In this document: positions 16,523 to 23,173 of the stretch, one piece after another
How the letters are laid out: the number at the start of each line of letters is the position of its first letter
Position numbering within the stretch: the first letter of the stretch is position 1
Assembly (NCBI GenBank): GCA_027858595.1
Contig: JAQICK010000070.1
Span: 1 to 23,173 of the forward strand
From: Melioribacteraceae bacterium
Lineage (GTDB): Bacteria > Bacteroidota > Ignavibacteria > Ignavibacteriales > Melioribacteraceae
Reading direction: 5' to 3'
DNA length: 23,173 nt
The notes under the pieces: generated by a model
The model's database searches: none
The model's input: only the letters and a program-made list of their open reading frames with translations
What the model was told of the DNA's origin: nothing
Translations under genes and position numbers: made by a program

Positions 16523-16942
16523 TTGAAACGCTTTGGTCTTTCAAAAAGTGAGAGAATCAAAAAAAAGAATGAAATTTCCCGGGTGTTTAATTCCGGGAAA
16601 AGAATTTACTCAAATAGCCGAAAATTGAAGGCTATTTTTTGTTTTGGGGAAGATGATTCTGGAACTATTAAAATTGTACCAGCTGTTTATAAAAAAACTG
16701 GAAATGCTGTTTGGCGAAATAGAGTTAAACGATTATTCCGCGAATCTTATCGTTTGAACAAAAATATATTGATAGATATTATTGATGAAAAAACACTTCT
16801 TTTAATGATTTCTCCAAACTCGATTAACAAAAAAAAATATCCTCATATAGTTTTGAATGATGTACAAGATGATGTTATTGACTTACTTGACAAAATAAAA
16901 AATCAAATTTTAACTCAAAGAGAAAAAACTGGAAATTTATAA
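16523..16942 (+). CDS. rnpA: RNase P protein component RnpA
   Basis: RnpA binds the 5' leader of pre-tRNA and stabilises RNase P RNA. The 139-residue protein begins MKRFGLSKSERIKKKNEISRVF, as usual for the family, and carries the RNR signature in GNAVWRNRVKRLFRESYR. The start is TTG at 16523: GGAGG (16509-16513) lies nine bases upstream, while an upstream TTG at 16514 directly abuts that site. The C-terminal part (from about 90) is longer than average, with DVQDDVIDLLDKIKNQIL. The TAA is followed immediately by the ATG of yidC. The RNA partner, rnpB, lies about 5 kb away on the other strand. Confidence 0.95.
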   Translation: MKRFGLSKSERIKKKNEISRVFNSGKRIYSNSRKLKAIFCFGEDDSGTIKIVPAVYKKTGNAVWRNRVKRLFRESYRLNKNILIDIIDEKTLLLMISPNSINKKKYPHIVLNDVQDDVIDLLDKIKNQILTQREKTGNL

Positions 16943-18817
16943 ATGGACAAACAATCAACCATAGCATTTGTAATGATGGGCCTTGTGCTCGTAGTATGGC
17001 TATACTTTAATTCACCAGAACCTCAACCACAAGTTGTTTCTAATGCAGATACAACTCTTGTTCAGACAGAAAGAGAACCAACAAAAAATGCAAATAATAA
17101 TAATGCTAAACAAGGGTTAAGAAAAGAAGTCTCTAATGTTACTTCTAATAGCTCAAGCGAAAATGAATTATTTGCCTCATCGGATAAAGAAGCTCAAATA
17201 ATTTCTATCGAAACAGATCTGGTTAAACTTGAGTTAACCAGTAAGGGTGGTAAAATAAGAAAGTATTATCTGAAAGAGTACGAAACTTGGTATTACGATA
17301 ATTACGAAGAAAGTGATTTCTATAATAGACACGCTCAGTTAATTAACCAAATGAATGGTGGTGATTTAGATGTTGTGTTTTTTACAGACCAAGGGAAAGT
17401 AAATACATCAAATTTAGATTTCACACCTTCAAAAGAAAACTATTCATACAAAATTTCTGGTTCTGACTCTATACAAATTTCATACTCACATGATATGGGT
17501 GACGAAAGAGTTGTGAGGAAAAACTTTACTTTCTTTGCAAATAATTATCGTTCTAAATTTGATGTTGAACTTATCAACATGAACACAATAATTGATGAAA
17601 GACAATATGATGTTGTTTGGTCTAGCGGGCTAAACTTTTTGGAATTGAATTCTGTTGATGAAGCAACTTATGCAAGTGCTTCTTTTTACTCTGGCGGTGA
17701 ACATTTTATTGAGGATGCCGATACTGAGGACGAACCAATAGAAAGAGATGTGAACGGAAAAATTGATTGGGTTAATATAAAAAGTAAATATTTCACAATG
17801 ATATTGGCACCTGAAACACCTAGTTCAGATGGTGGTGCAAGAATAGAAGGAACTCATGTTGTAATTCCTAAGCTTGGAACTCGTGAATATTATAATGTAG
17901 GTTTGAAAGTCCCTTTTAATAAATCAAATTATCAAAAAGATAAATTCAATTTATATCTTGGACCTGTTCAATACGATACCTTAAAATCTTATAACGCAAA
18001 TTATGACGCAGTTTATGATTTTGGAAGTTTCTTCGGATTAAAATTTATTACCCGTCCAATTTCTGAATATTTATTGCAACCTTTATTCTCCCTTTTGCAT
18101 AGTATTATTCCTAATTATGGAATAGTTATTATTCTATTTTCAATTTTAATTAAACTTGCCTTATCTCCTCTTACAAAGCGTAGTTTTCAAAGTATGGGAA
18201 GAATGTCGCAGCTTCAACCTAAAATTGCAGAGCTAAAAGAAAAATATGGGGAAGATAAACAGAAGGTTCAAAAAGAGACGATGAAATTATACTCCACTTA
18301 CGGAATAAATCCTGCGGGTGGTTGTTTACCAATGGTACTACAAATGCCAATATTATTTGCATTGTTTGCATTCTTCCGTGTGGCCATTGAAATTAGACAT
18401 GAATCATTTTTATGGATTAAAGATTTAGCTTCACCAGATTATGTTCTTACATTGCCCTTTGTAATCCCTATCATTAATCTAGATCAAATTACAATTCTTG
18501 CTCCATTGCTAGGTGTTACAATGTTCTTTCAACAAAAAATGACAATGAAAGACCCTAGCCAAAAAGCAATGGTTTATATGATGCCAATTATGATGACATT
18601 TATGTTTATGGGATTTTCTTCTGGTTTGAACTTGTATTATATGATGTTTAATATACTCTCTATAGGTCAACAATATTTTATAAATCAAAAACAGAATCAA
18701 ACAGAATTGGTGCCAATTGATAAAAAAAATCAAAAGCCTGGTTTTATGGCAAAAATGATGGCTGCTGCTGAAGAGAAGCAAAAAGGGCAAAAACAAATTT
18801 CTAAAAAGAAAAAATAA
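16943..18817 (+). CDS. yidC: Membrane protein insertase YidC
   Basis: YidC inserts and folds inner-membrane proteins, alone or with SecYEG. The 624-residue protein has the gram-negative layout: one N-terminal membrane segment (about 6-23), a periplasmic beta-sandwich domain (about 65-355; linker rich in Asn/Ser), then the conserved C-terminal five-segment core. In the core, IILFSILIKLALSPLTKRS carries a Lys at the position of the hydrophilic-groove Arg of E. coli, followed by the coiled-coil-forming SMGRMSQLQPKIAELKEKYG and YGINPAGGCLPMVLQMPI. A lysine-rich tail ends the protein. It is coupled to rnpA by TAAATG; no yidD lies between them, unlike in many genomes. Confidence 0.96.
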   Translation: MDKQSTIAFVMMGLVLVVWLYFNSPEPQPQVVSNADTTLVQTEREPTKNANNNNAKQGLRKEVSNVTSNSSSENELFASSDKEAQIISIETDLVKLELTSKGGKIRKYYLKEYETWYYDNYEESDFYNRHAQLINQMNGGDLDVVFFTDQGKVNTSNLDFTPSKENYSYKISGSDSIQISYSHDMGDERVVRKNFTFFANNYRSKFDVELINMNTIIDERQYDVVWSSGLNFLELNSVDEATYASASFYSGGEHFIEDADTEDEPIERDVNGKIDWVNIKSKYFTMILAPETPSSDGGARIEGTHVVIPKLGTREYYNVGLKVPFNKSNYQKDKFNLYLGPVQYDTLKSYNANYDAVYDFGSFFGLKFITRPISEYLLQPLFSLLHSIIPNYGIVIILFSILIKLALSPLTKRSFQSMGRMSQLQPKIAELKEKYGEDKQKVQKETMKLYSTYGINPAGGCLPMVLQMPILFALFAFFRVAIEIRHESFLWIKDLASPDYVLTLPFVIPIINLDQITILAPLLGVTMFFQQKMTMKDPSQKAMVYMMPIMMTFMFMGFSSGLNLYYMMFNILSIGQQYFINQKQNQTELVPIDKKNQKPGFMAKMMAAAEEKQKGQKQISKKKK

Positions 18818-18826
18818 ATTTTATTG

Positions 18827-18870
18827 AGAAAAGTTAGTGCTTAAATAAGTATTAGCTTTTCTTTATTTTA
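18827..18870 (+). terminator. Terminator after yidC
   Basis: AGAAAAGTTAGTGCTT (18827-18842) pairs with AAGTATTAGCTTTTCT (18847-18862) through a four-base loop, with a few non-Watson-Crick positions, and a T-rich run (TTATTTTA) follows. It begins ten bases after the yidC stop. The next gene starts close behind, so that gene needs its own promoter or readthrough. Confidence 0.65.
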
Positions 18871-18879
18871 ACTACCGGG

Positions 18880-21582
18880 ATAAGAAAAATTAAAATAGCA
18901 GTTTTACTTCTATTCCTCCTTTCATTAAATATCCTTGCTCAGCAAGATACAGTTAAACTTGCACCAAAGTTTGTAACAAAAAATCTTCCTTTCGGTCTCA
19001 CGGCTAAAGTTCCAGCATGTTTACCTAAAATATCTTTAGCTTTAAGCGGTGGTGGTTCGCGTGCTATTATTGCACTTGGTGTTTTAAAGGCTCTGGAAGA
19101 AAATAACATTCCTATTGAATATATTGTTGGAACAAGCATGGGCAGCATTCTAGGAGGACTTTATGCTTCTGGATATACTGTAGGGGAATTGGATTCTATC
19201 ATCACTTCCATTAACTGGAACGATTTCTACACGGCAAAAGAAACATACCGTAATGAATTATATTTAGATCAAAAAATTACAGAGGATTTTGCTCTTCTAT
19301 CTCTTGATATAGATGGCTTTAATCCGGTACTTCCAACTTCTTTCAACTCTGGACAGCGGTTTCAAAATTTTCTTAATAATTTCACAATTAATGCACCTAT
19401 TCATCCATATGGTAGCTTTGATCAACTCAAATATAAATTTCGTGCTGTAAGTACTGATTTAACTACAGGCAAAATGATTGTTTTAGATAGAGGTTCGCTA
19501 AGCCAGGCACTAAGAGCAAGCTCAAGTGTAACATTTTTATTAGAGCCTGTTGAAATTGATTCCATGCTTTTAGTAGATGGCGGATTGGTCGCAAATGTTC
19601 CAACAAAAGCTGCATATAATCTTGGAAGTGACTATATAATCGCAGTTGATGCGGCAAGTCAGTTACGTAAGCGAGATGACTTAGATACACCTTTAAAAAT
19701 TGCAGATCAAATTGTATCAATACCAATGAACTTAGTAACTGAGCAAGACTTGAAATATGCAAATATTATTATTGCACCAGAACTTGGTGACAGAAAAAAT
19801 GATGATTTTTCTTCACTTGATAGTTTAATCAAAATAGGTTACCAATTAACTATTGACAAAATAGATGATATTTCCAACGATATATTGGAATATCAGTTGA
19901 ATAAAAGTTGCGACTCGTTAAAATATTATTCTAATATTATTCCTTTTGATTCAACATCAGAACTTGAAAATAAAATTATTGAACAGTTTGGCAAAACAGA
20001 TAATGTCAGCGATGGTGAAATATTAATTGCAGTCACTCAAGAATATGAAACAGAACAATATTCCAATATCTCTGCAAAATTAATTATTAGTGAAAACTCT
20101 ACAAGATTAAAAATAGAATTTTCTTTGAAATCCAAAATAAAAAAAATAGACCTTGTGGGTATTGGAGTTGATAATACCAGCAGTATTTCTAAAATCTTAA
20201 TGCCACTTATTAATAATTCTTTTTGCGAAAGAAACTTAGTTGAATACTTAATAAAAGTTTTATCGTATTATAGAAAAATTGGATATCCATTTGCCGAAAT
20301 TGAAATTATTGAATTTGATGATATAACTAATAAATTAACTCTTACAATTGACGAGGGAATTGTTGACTTAATAGTTGTTTCAGGAAATGAAAGAAGCAGA
20401 ACTCCATTAATAATGCGAGAGCTTGAAGTTTCTGAAGGAGAATATTTAACCTCTGAAAAACTTTCTAAAAGTCTTGAAAACCTAAGAACCACGGGCTTAT
20501 TTACTTCTGTTGATATTAACATAAAAAAGAGTAACGGACAAAATATACTAAAAGTTAATGTTGAAGATAAACTTACTGGTATAATAAGATTGGGTATGAA
20601 GATTGATAATGAAAGATTTTTACAACCTTCTGTGGATATTAGAAATGAAAATCTTTTTGGTTCAGGCACTGAACTAGGAGCACATTATTTTGGTGGATTA
20701 AGAAATCAACTGTTTTTGATTGAGCATAAGGCGAATAGAATTTTTAATACTTATTTAACATATAAAATAAAAACCTACTACGATAGCAAAGATATATACA
20801 CATATGAAGATAATCCTGTAACAGATATAAATTCTTTTTCTCGTTCACAAGTTGGGGAATATAGACAATCACTTTTTGGAATTTCTGCTGGCATTGGCAC
20901 CCAAACAGGTAAGTTTGGAAATCTTATTTCTGAGTTTCGATATGAGCAGAATAAAGTTGATAATATAGATGGGGAGACGATTAGTCCTTATAATTTTGCT
21001 ATTGCAGCATTCAGATTTATTATGAAAATAGATACGCAGGATAAATATCCTTATCCTAACACAGGAACTTTGCTTAACACATATTATGAAACCTCTCAAA
21101 AGTTTTTAGGTGCAGATGAGAGTTATATAAAATATACTCTTGAGTATAGAGGATATTTTACTATAGACAATTCGCACACGTTCATTCCAAGATTTGAGAT
21201 AGGATTTGGAGATGAAACACTTCCGTTAAGTCAACAATTTTCTTTTGGCAGTCAGTTTTCTTTTTGGGGTTATCGCGAATATGAATTCCGTGGAAGACAA
21301 ATTATTATAGGTTCACTTACTTACAGATATAAATTGCCACTTAAAGTTTGGTTCGATACTTATGTTTCTGCACTATACAACTTGGGGTCAATATGGGAGA
21401 GGCAGGAGGAAATGAAGTTGAAAACATTTAAACATGCAGCTGGACTTATTGTTTCCTGGGATACTCCAATTGGTCCTGCAGATTTAGGTGTTGGGCGAAG
21501 TTTTATGATAGATAAAAATTTGGAAAAAATTATAATAAAAGGTGAGCCGATAGTATATTTCTCTGTTGGATATTTCTTTTAA
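18880..21582 (+). CDS. Patatin-like phospholipase with POTRA and outer-membrane barrel (type Vd-like)
   Basis: About 900 residues. A signal peptide (about 1-22: basic RKIK, then a leucine run ending LAQ) leads to a patatin domain with oxyanion loop GGGSR (57-61), nucleophile GTSMG (Ser86) and catalytic Asp in DGG (233-235). POTRA-like modules follow (about 405-500, e.g. SGNERSRTPLIMRELEV). The rest is a beta-barrel of the BamA/surface antigen D15 type, ending in VGYFF with a terminal aromatic. This is the layout of Pseudomonas PlpD, a type Vd autotransporter. The start is unclear: the frame opens after a TAG at 18853 and has no ATG, GTG, TTG or CTG before 19138. ATA at 18880 fits the signal peptide best. 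Starting at 19138 would delete the signal and cut the Ser motif. Confidence 0.85.
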   Translation: MRKIKIAVLLLFLLSLNILAQQDTVKLAPKFVTKNLPFGLTAKVPACLPKISLALSGGGSRAIIALGVLKALEENNIPIEYIVGTSMGSILGGLYASGYTVGELDSIITSINWNDFYTAKETYRNELYLDQKITEDFALLSLDIDGFNPVLPTSFNSGQRFQNFLNNFTINAPIHPYGSFDQLKYKFRAVSTDLTTGKMIVLDRGSLSQALRASSSVTFLLEPVEIDSMLLVDGGLVANVPTKAAYNLGSDYIIAVDAASQLRKRDDLDTPLKIADQIVSIPMNLVTEQDLKYANIIIAPELGDRKNDDFSSLDSLIKIGYQLTIDKIDDISNDILEYQLNKSCDSLKYYSNIIPFDSTSELENKIIEQFGKTDNVSDGEILIAVTQEYETEQYSNISAKLIISENSTRLKIEFSLKSKIKKIDLVGIGVDNTSSISKILMPLINNSFCERNLVEYLIKVLSYYRKIGYPFAEIEIIEFDDITNKLTLTIDEGIVDLIVVSGNERSRTPLIMRELEVSEGEYLTSEKLSKSLENLRTTGLFTSVDINIKKSNGQNILKVNVEDKLTGIIRLGMKIDNERFLQPSVDIRNENLFGSGTELGAHYFGGLRNQLFLIEHKANRIFNTYLTYKIKTYYDSKDIYTYEDNPVTDINSFSRSQVGEYRQSLFGISAGIGTQTGKFGNLISEFRYEQNKVDNIDGETISPYNFAIAAFRFIMKIDTQDKYPYPNTGTLLNTYYETSQKFLGADESYIKYTLEYRGYFTIDNSHTFIPRFEIGFGDETLPLSQQFSFGSQFSFWGYREYEFRGRQIIIGSLTYRYKLPLKVWFDTYVSALYNLGSIWERQEEMKLKTFKHAAGLIVSWDTPIGPADLGVGRSFMIDKNLEKIIIKGEPIVYFSVGYFF

Positions 21583-21611
21583 AAATCAAGTCAGATTTTT
21601 CATGATTACTC

Positions 21612-21637
21612 GGAGAGTTTCAGCGTCTAATCTCTCC
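21612..21637. terminator. Hairpin between convergent genes
   Basis: GGAGAG (21612-21617) pairs with CTCTCC (21632-21637) across a 14-base loop in the 71-base gap between the patatin-barrel gene and the nuclease-like gene. No T run follows on the plus strand, so the termination role is only suggested by position. Confidence 0.35.
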
Positions 21638-21653
21638 TAAAATAAACCACTAT

Positions 21654-22151
21654 CTACAAATCAAATAAAATATTTAACAAATTGGCTTTTGTAAATTCTG
21701 GAATATCTTTTTGGAATTCTATTGTAGTGTTTTTATCCCATTGCTTGCCCTTTGAAATAGAATGCTTATGTTTATTTAACACTGAAAAATTTCTTTTTAC
21801 AATTTTATTTTCATCGTTAATTACAAAGAACGCCACAACAATTGGGAGCCCAAATTCTTTGCTCCATTTTCCATAAGAATTAATAGCTCTCTCATTTACA
21901 AGCCATTTCGCTCCACGCTTGCCCTTCCAATCTAACAATGCCGACTTATCTTTATACGAAATAATTGCATCGGGTTTATCAGCCCCTTTTTCCCAAACCT
22001 TTTTATAACGGTTGTCCTCTCCAAATTCTGTGCATCTAAATCCCCACTGGAGGAGAAGATTTTTTCCATTAAACTCAGCAATATCATGAAGTTTATAATT
22101 ATTCCTAAAATCGGTTGTTGTTTTGGAAGGATTAAAATCTAAATTTTTCAT
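21654..22151 (-). CDS. PD-(D/E)XK nuclease-like hypothetical protein
   Basis: A 165-residue soluble protein without a named family that I recognise. The segment KPDAIISYKDKSALLDWKGK (59-78) matches a PD-(D/E)XK core: Pro60-Asp61, then after 12 residues Asp74-Trp-Lys76. This fold is used by restriction enzymes, Holliday junction resolvases and repair nucleases. Glu88 in NERAINSYGKW and the upstream Glu42/Glu45 might complete the site. There is no partner methyltransferase or DNA-recognition domain, so a restriction role is not supported. No Shine-Dalgarno is visible before the ATG. It lies alone, convergent with the patatin gene, about 370 bases from the tRNA remnant. Confidence 0.55.
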   Translation of the reverse strand: MKNLDFNPSKTTTDFRNNYKLHDIAEFNGKNLLLQWGFRCTEFGEDNRYKKVWEKGADKPDAIISYKDKSALLDWKGKRGAKWLVNERAINSYGKWSKEFGLPIVVAFFVINDENKIVKRNFSVLNKHKHSISKGKQWDKNTTIEFQKDIPEFTKANLLNILFDL

Positions 22152-22524
22152 AGTTGAAAATAATAAAGAGAAAGAAAAGATGCAGTTCTAAATTTGGCAA
22201 TTGATGGTTAAAATTTGAGTCGATAAAATGCGAACATCCAAAATTCCATCCGGCTATGACTTAGCCAAATTTCGTCAGGTCTCTCTATTAGTGGAGAAAC
22301 TTGAAAATACACTTTTCTAGTAGCATTGTAGAAAAACGGAAATATGATAATCTTTGTTACGGATGAGACAATGAACAATCACGTTGTACAACTTAGAATA
22401 AATTGCCATGTATGTTTAAACTAATTAATTAACAAATGTTCTTTACAAATCATTGACAGATTTTAGTAAAAAAGTCCATAGTGGCGATGAATAATCAGTG
22501 GAATTATGAAAAGTCTTTAAAATG
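22152..22524. other. Non-coding flank of the tRNA remnant
   Basis: No gene is seen. Short inverted repeats occur: AAATTTGGC/GCCAAATTT (22190-22198 with 22264-22272) and, inside them, GGCTA/TAGCC (22252-22256 with 22262-22266). The rest is AT-rich without clear signals. This is host-side DNA if the element boundary at the tRNA fragment is correct. Confidence 0.4.
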
Positions 22525-22555
22525 AAAAAACCTCAAAACGGACTGTTTTAAGGTT
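22525..22555 (-). terminator. Intrinsic terminator of the tRNA-Thr gene
   Basis: On the minus strand an 11-pair stem (22545-22555 with 22529-22539, loop of five, one G:U pair) is followed by a T run. The plus strand would have a mismatch there, so it works better in the minus direction, just after the tRNA 3' end. It is probably the native terminator of the tRNA-Thr gene. Confidence 0.75.
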
Positions 22556-22559
22556 TTTT

Positions 22560-22610
22560 TGGAGCTGGTGAACGGACTTGAACCGCCGACCGGCTGATTA
22601 CAAATCAGCG
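22560..22610 (-). pseudogene. 3' fragment of tRNA-Thr(TGT), probable attachment site
   Basis: The minus strand carries the 3' two thirds of a tRNA: anticodon stem GCTGA/TCAGC with loop TTTGTAA (anticodon TGT, threonine), variable region, T arm with GGTTCAAGTCC, 3' acceptor strand CACCAGC, discriminator T and an encoded CCA. The D arm and the 5' acceptor strand (expected GCTGGTG) are missing: upstream sequence (22611 onward) reads into AT-rich DNA before an integrase gene. Such displaced 3' ends are the usual product of tyrosine-integrase insertion into a tRNA gene. The identity block would cover the anticodon arm to CCA, about 50 bases. The complete tRNA should lie at the far end of the element, beyond the window. 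Confidence 0.85.
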
Positions 22611-22663
22611 GGATTCTTAAGCTTTCAACCCAAAATCAAATCATTTCTTCTAAGTCCATACAA

Positions 22664-22683
22664 AACTCCATACATTTGGAGTT
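22664..22683. promoter_or_regulatory. Inverted repeat just upstream of the integrase
   Basis: AACTCCA (22664-22670) and TGGAGTT (22677-22683) flank a six-base centre and end three bases before the integrase ATG; GGAG of the right arm is the probable ribosome binding site. TCCATAC also occurs twice in direct orientation 12 bases apart (22655-22661 and 22667-22673). It could be a translational hairpin, an operator, or arm-type integrase binding sites. Confidence 0.4.
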
Positions 22684-22686
22684 CTT

Positions 22687-23173
22687 ATGTATTTAGCAAA
22701 AAATTCAAAATCTAAATTTTATCAAATCATTTTTTTTAGAAATGGAAAAAGAACAACAGCATCAACCAAAACCACAAACAAGAAAGAAGCTCAAAAATTT
22801 CTTGCTAATTTCAACCCTGATACTCCCGAGATAATAGAAGTAAAACCAAATGATATTCCACTTAAAAAATTCTATGCAGAATATCTACAGCACATGGAAT
22901 TATCAAAATCAAAAACATATCTTAAATCGGTAAGACTCTCATTCAATCAATTTATTCTTTTCGCTGGAGATATTTCACTAAGTCATATTACAATTAGATT
23001 GATTGACTCATTCATTAACACAACATTCAAAAGAGCAGAGTACTCCGCAGCTTTATATTACAGAACACTTAAAGCAGCATTCTCAACAGCCGAAAATTGG
23101 GAGTACATCCAATCCAATCCATTCAAAAAAATCAAAGCTCCAAAAACTCAAAACAAACTTCCAGTCTTTATTT
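22687..23173 (+). CDS. Tyrosine recombinase/integrase, N-terminal part (runs off the window)
   Basis: 162 residues are visible before the window ends. The start MYLAKNSKSKFYQIIFFRNGKRTTASTKT resembles the short N-terminal arm-binding domain of phage-type integrases, followed by KKEAQKFLANF. From about residue 60, IPLKKFYAEYLQHMELSKSKTYLKSVRLSFNQF and then ITIRLIDSFI, YYRTLKAAFSTAENWEYIQSNPFKKIKAPK form a typical SAM-like core-binding domain. The catalytic domain with the R-H-R-Y residues lies outside the window and could not be checked. GGAG seven bases before the ATG supports the start. It reads away from the tRNA-Thr fragment, 77 bases off, as expected for the integrase of an integrative element inserted there. 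Confidence 0.85.
   Translation, partial: MYLAKNSKSKFYQIIFFRNGKRTTASTKTTNKKEAQKFLANFNPDTPEIIEVKPNDIPLKKFYAEYLQHMELSKSKTYLKSVRLSFNQFILFAGDISLSHITIRLIDSFINTTFKRAEYSAALYYRTLKAAFSTAENWEYIQSNPFKKIKAPKTQNKLPVFI

Noticed and set aside
19138..21582. Patatin-barrel gene starting at ATG 19138
   Set aside because: This start lies inside the GTSMG nucleophile motif and would remove the Ser, the GGGSR loop and the signal peptide.
22560..22640. Complete tRNA-Thr gene
   Set aside because: The D arm and 5' acceptor strand are absent; only the anticodon arm to CCA is present.

Overview
The window is AT-rich chromosomal DNA from a bacterium of the FCB (Bacteroidota/Chlorobiota/Ignavibacteriota) group. I favour an Ignavibacteria-like organism. 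The basis is the protein style (RecQ with a C-terminal helix-turn-helix tail, a YwiC-like protein, a patatin/surface-antigen fusion), weak ribosome binding sites, and a Bacteroidota-type promoter (TTG, 20 bp, TAATTTTG) before rpmH. The phylum call is inference.

Layout. 1-190: cluster of hairpins with no gene. 192-656 (-): small membrane protein. 883-3054 (+): RecQ helicase. 3051-5217 (-): TauE/SafE permease, SAM methyltransferase and YwiC-like protein in one tight operon, convergent with recQ. 5297-6514 (+): soluble PAS histidine kinase. 6560-6817 (-): unknown small protein. 6830-7226: intergenic, with an operator-like palindrome. 7227-10851 (-): recJ-yebC-ruvC-ruvA, a recombination and repair operon headed by rnpB (RNase P RNA, 10871-11294), which ends about 20 bases before recJ. 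11457-13757 (-): cdsA, then a secreted MetX-like hydrolase with a TonB-C-like tail. 13836-13970: nested inverted-repeat element. 14037-16141 (-): BtpA-family protein, CPBP membrane protease, and zinc-ribbon/DUF2007 protein. 16285-18870 (+): promoter, rpmH, rnpA, yidC, terminator. 18880-21582 (+): signal peptide, patatin, POTRA and outer-membrane barrel in one protein (type Vd-like), with no canonical start codon. 21654-22151 (-): PD-(D/E)XK nuclease-like protein. 22525-22610 (-): 3' part of a tRNA-Thr(TGT) gene with encoded CCA and its terminator, lacking its 5' part. 22687 to the end (+): N-terminal part of a tyrosine integrase.

How it fits together. Most of the window is housekeeping: recombination (RecQ, RecJ, RuvA, RuvC), RNase P (both subunits about 5 kb apart), ribosome and membrane biogenesis (L34, YidC, CdsA). 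The accessory part begins at the right edge. The truncated tRNA-Thr next to the integrase is the signature of an integrative element that extends beyond base 23173, so its cargo is not visible here. Other points for a second look are the rnpB-recJ junction with a very long P1 helix, the missing start codon of the patatin-barrel gene, the loss of one zinc-ligand cysteine in RecQ, and the MetX/TonB-C fusion.
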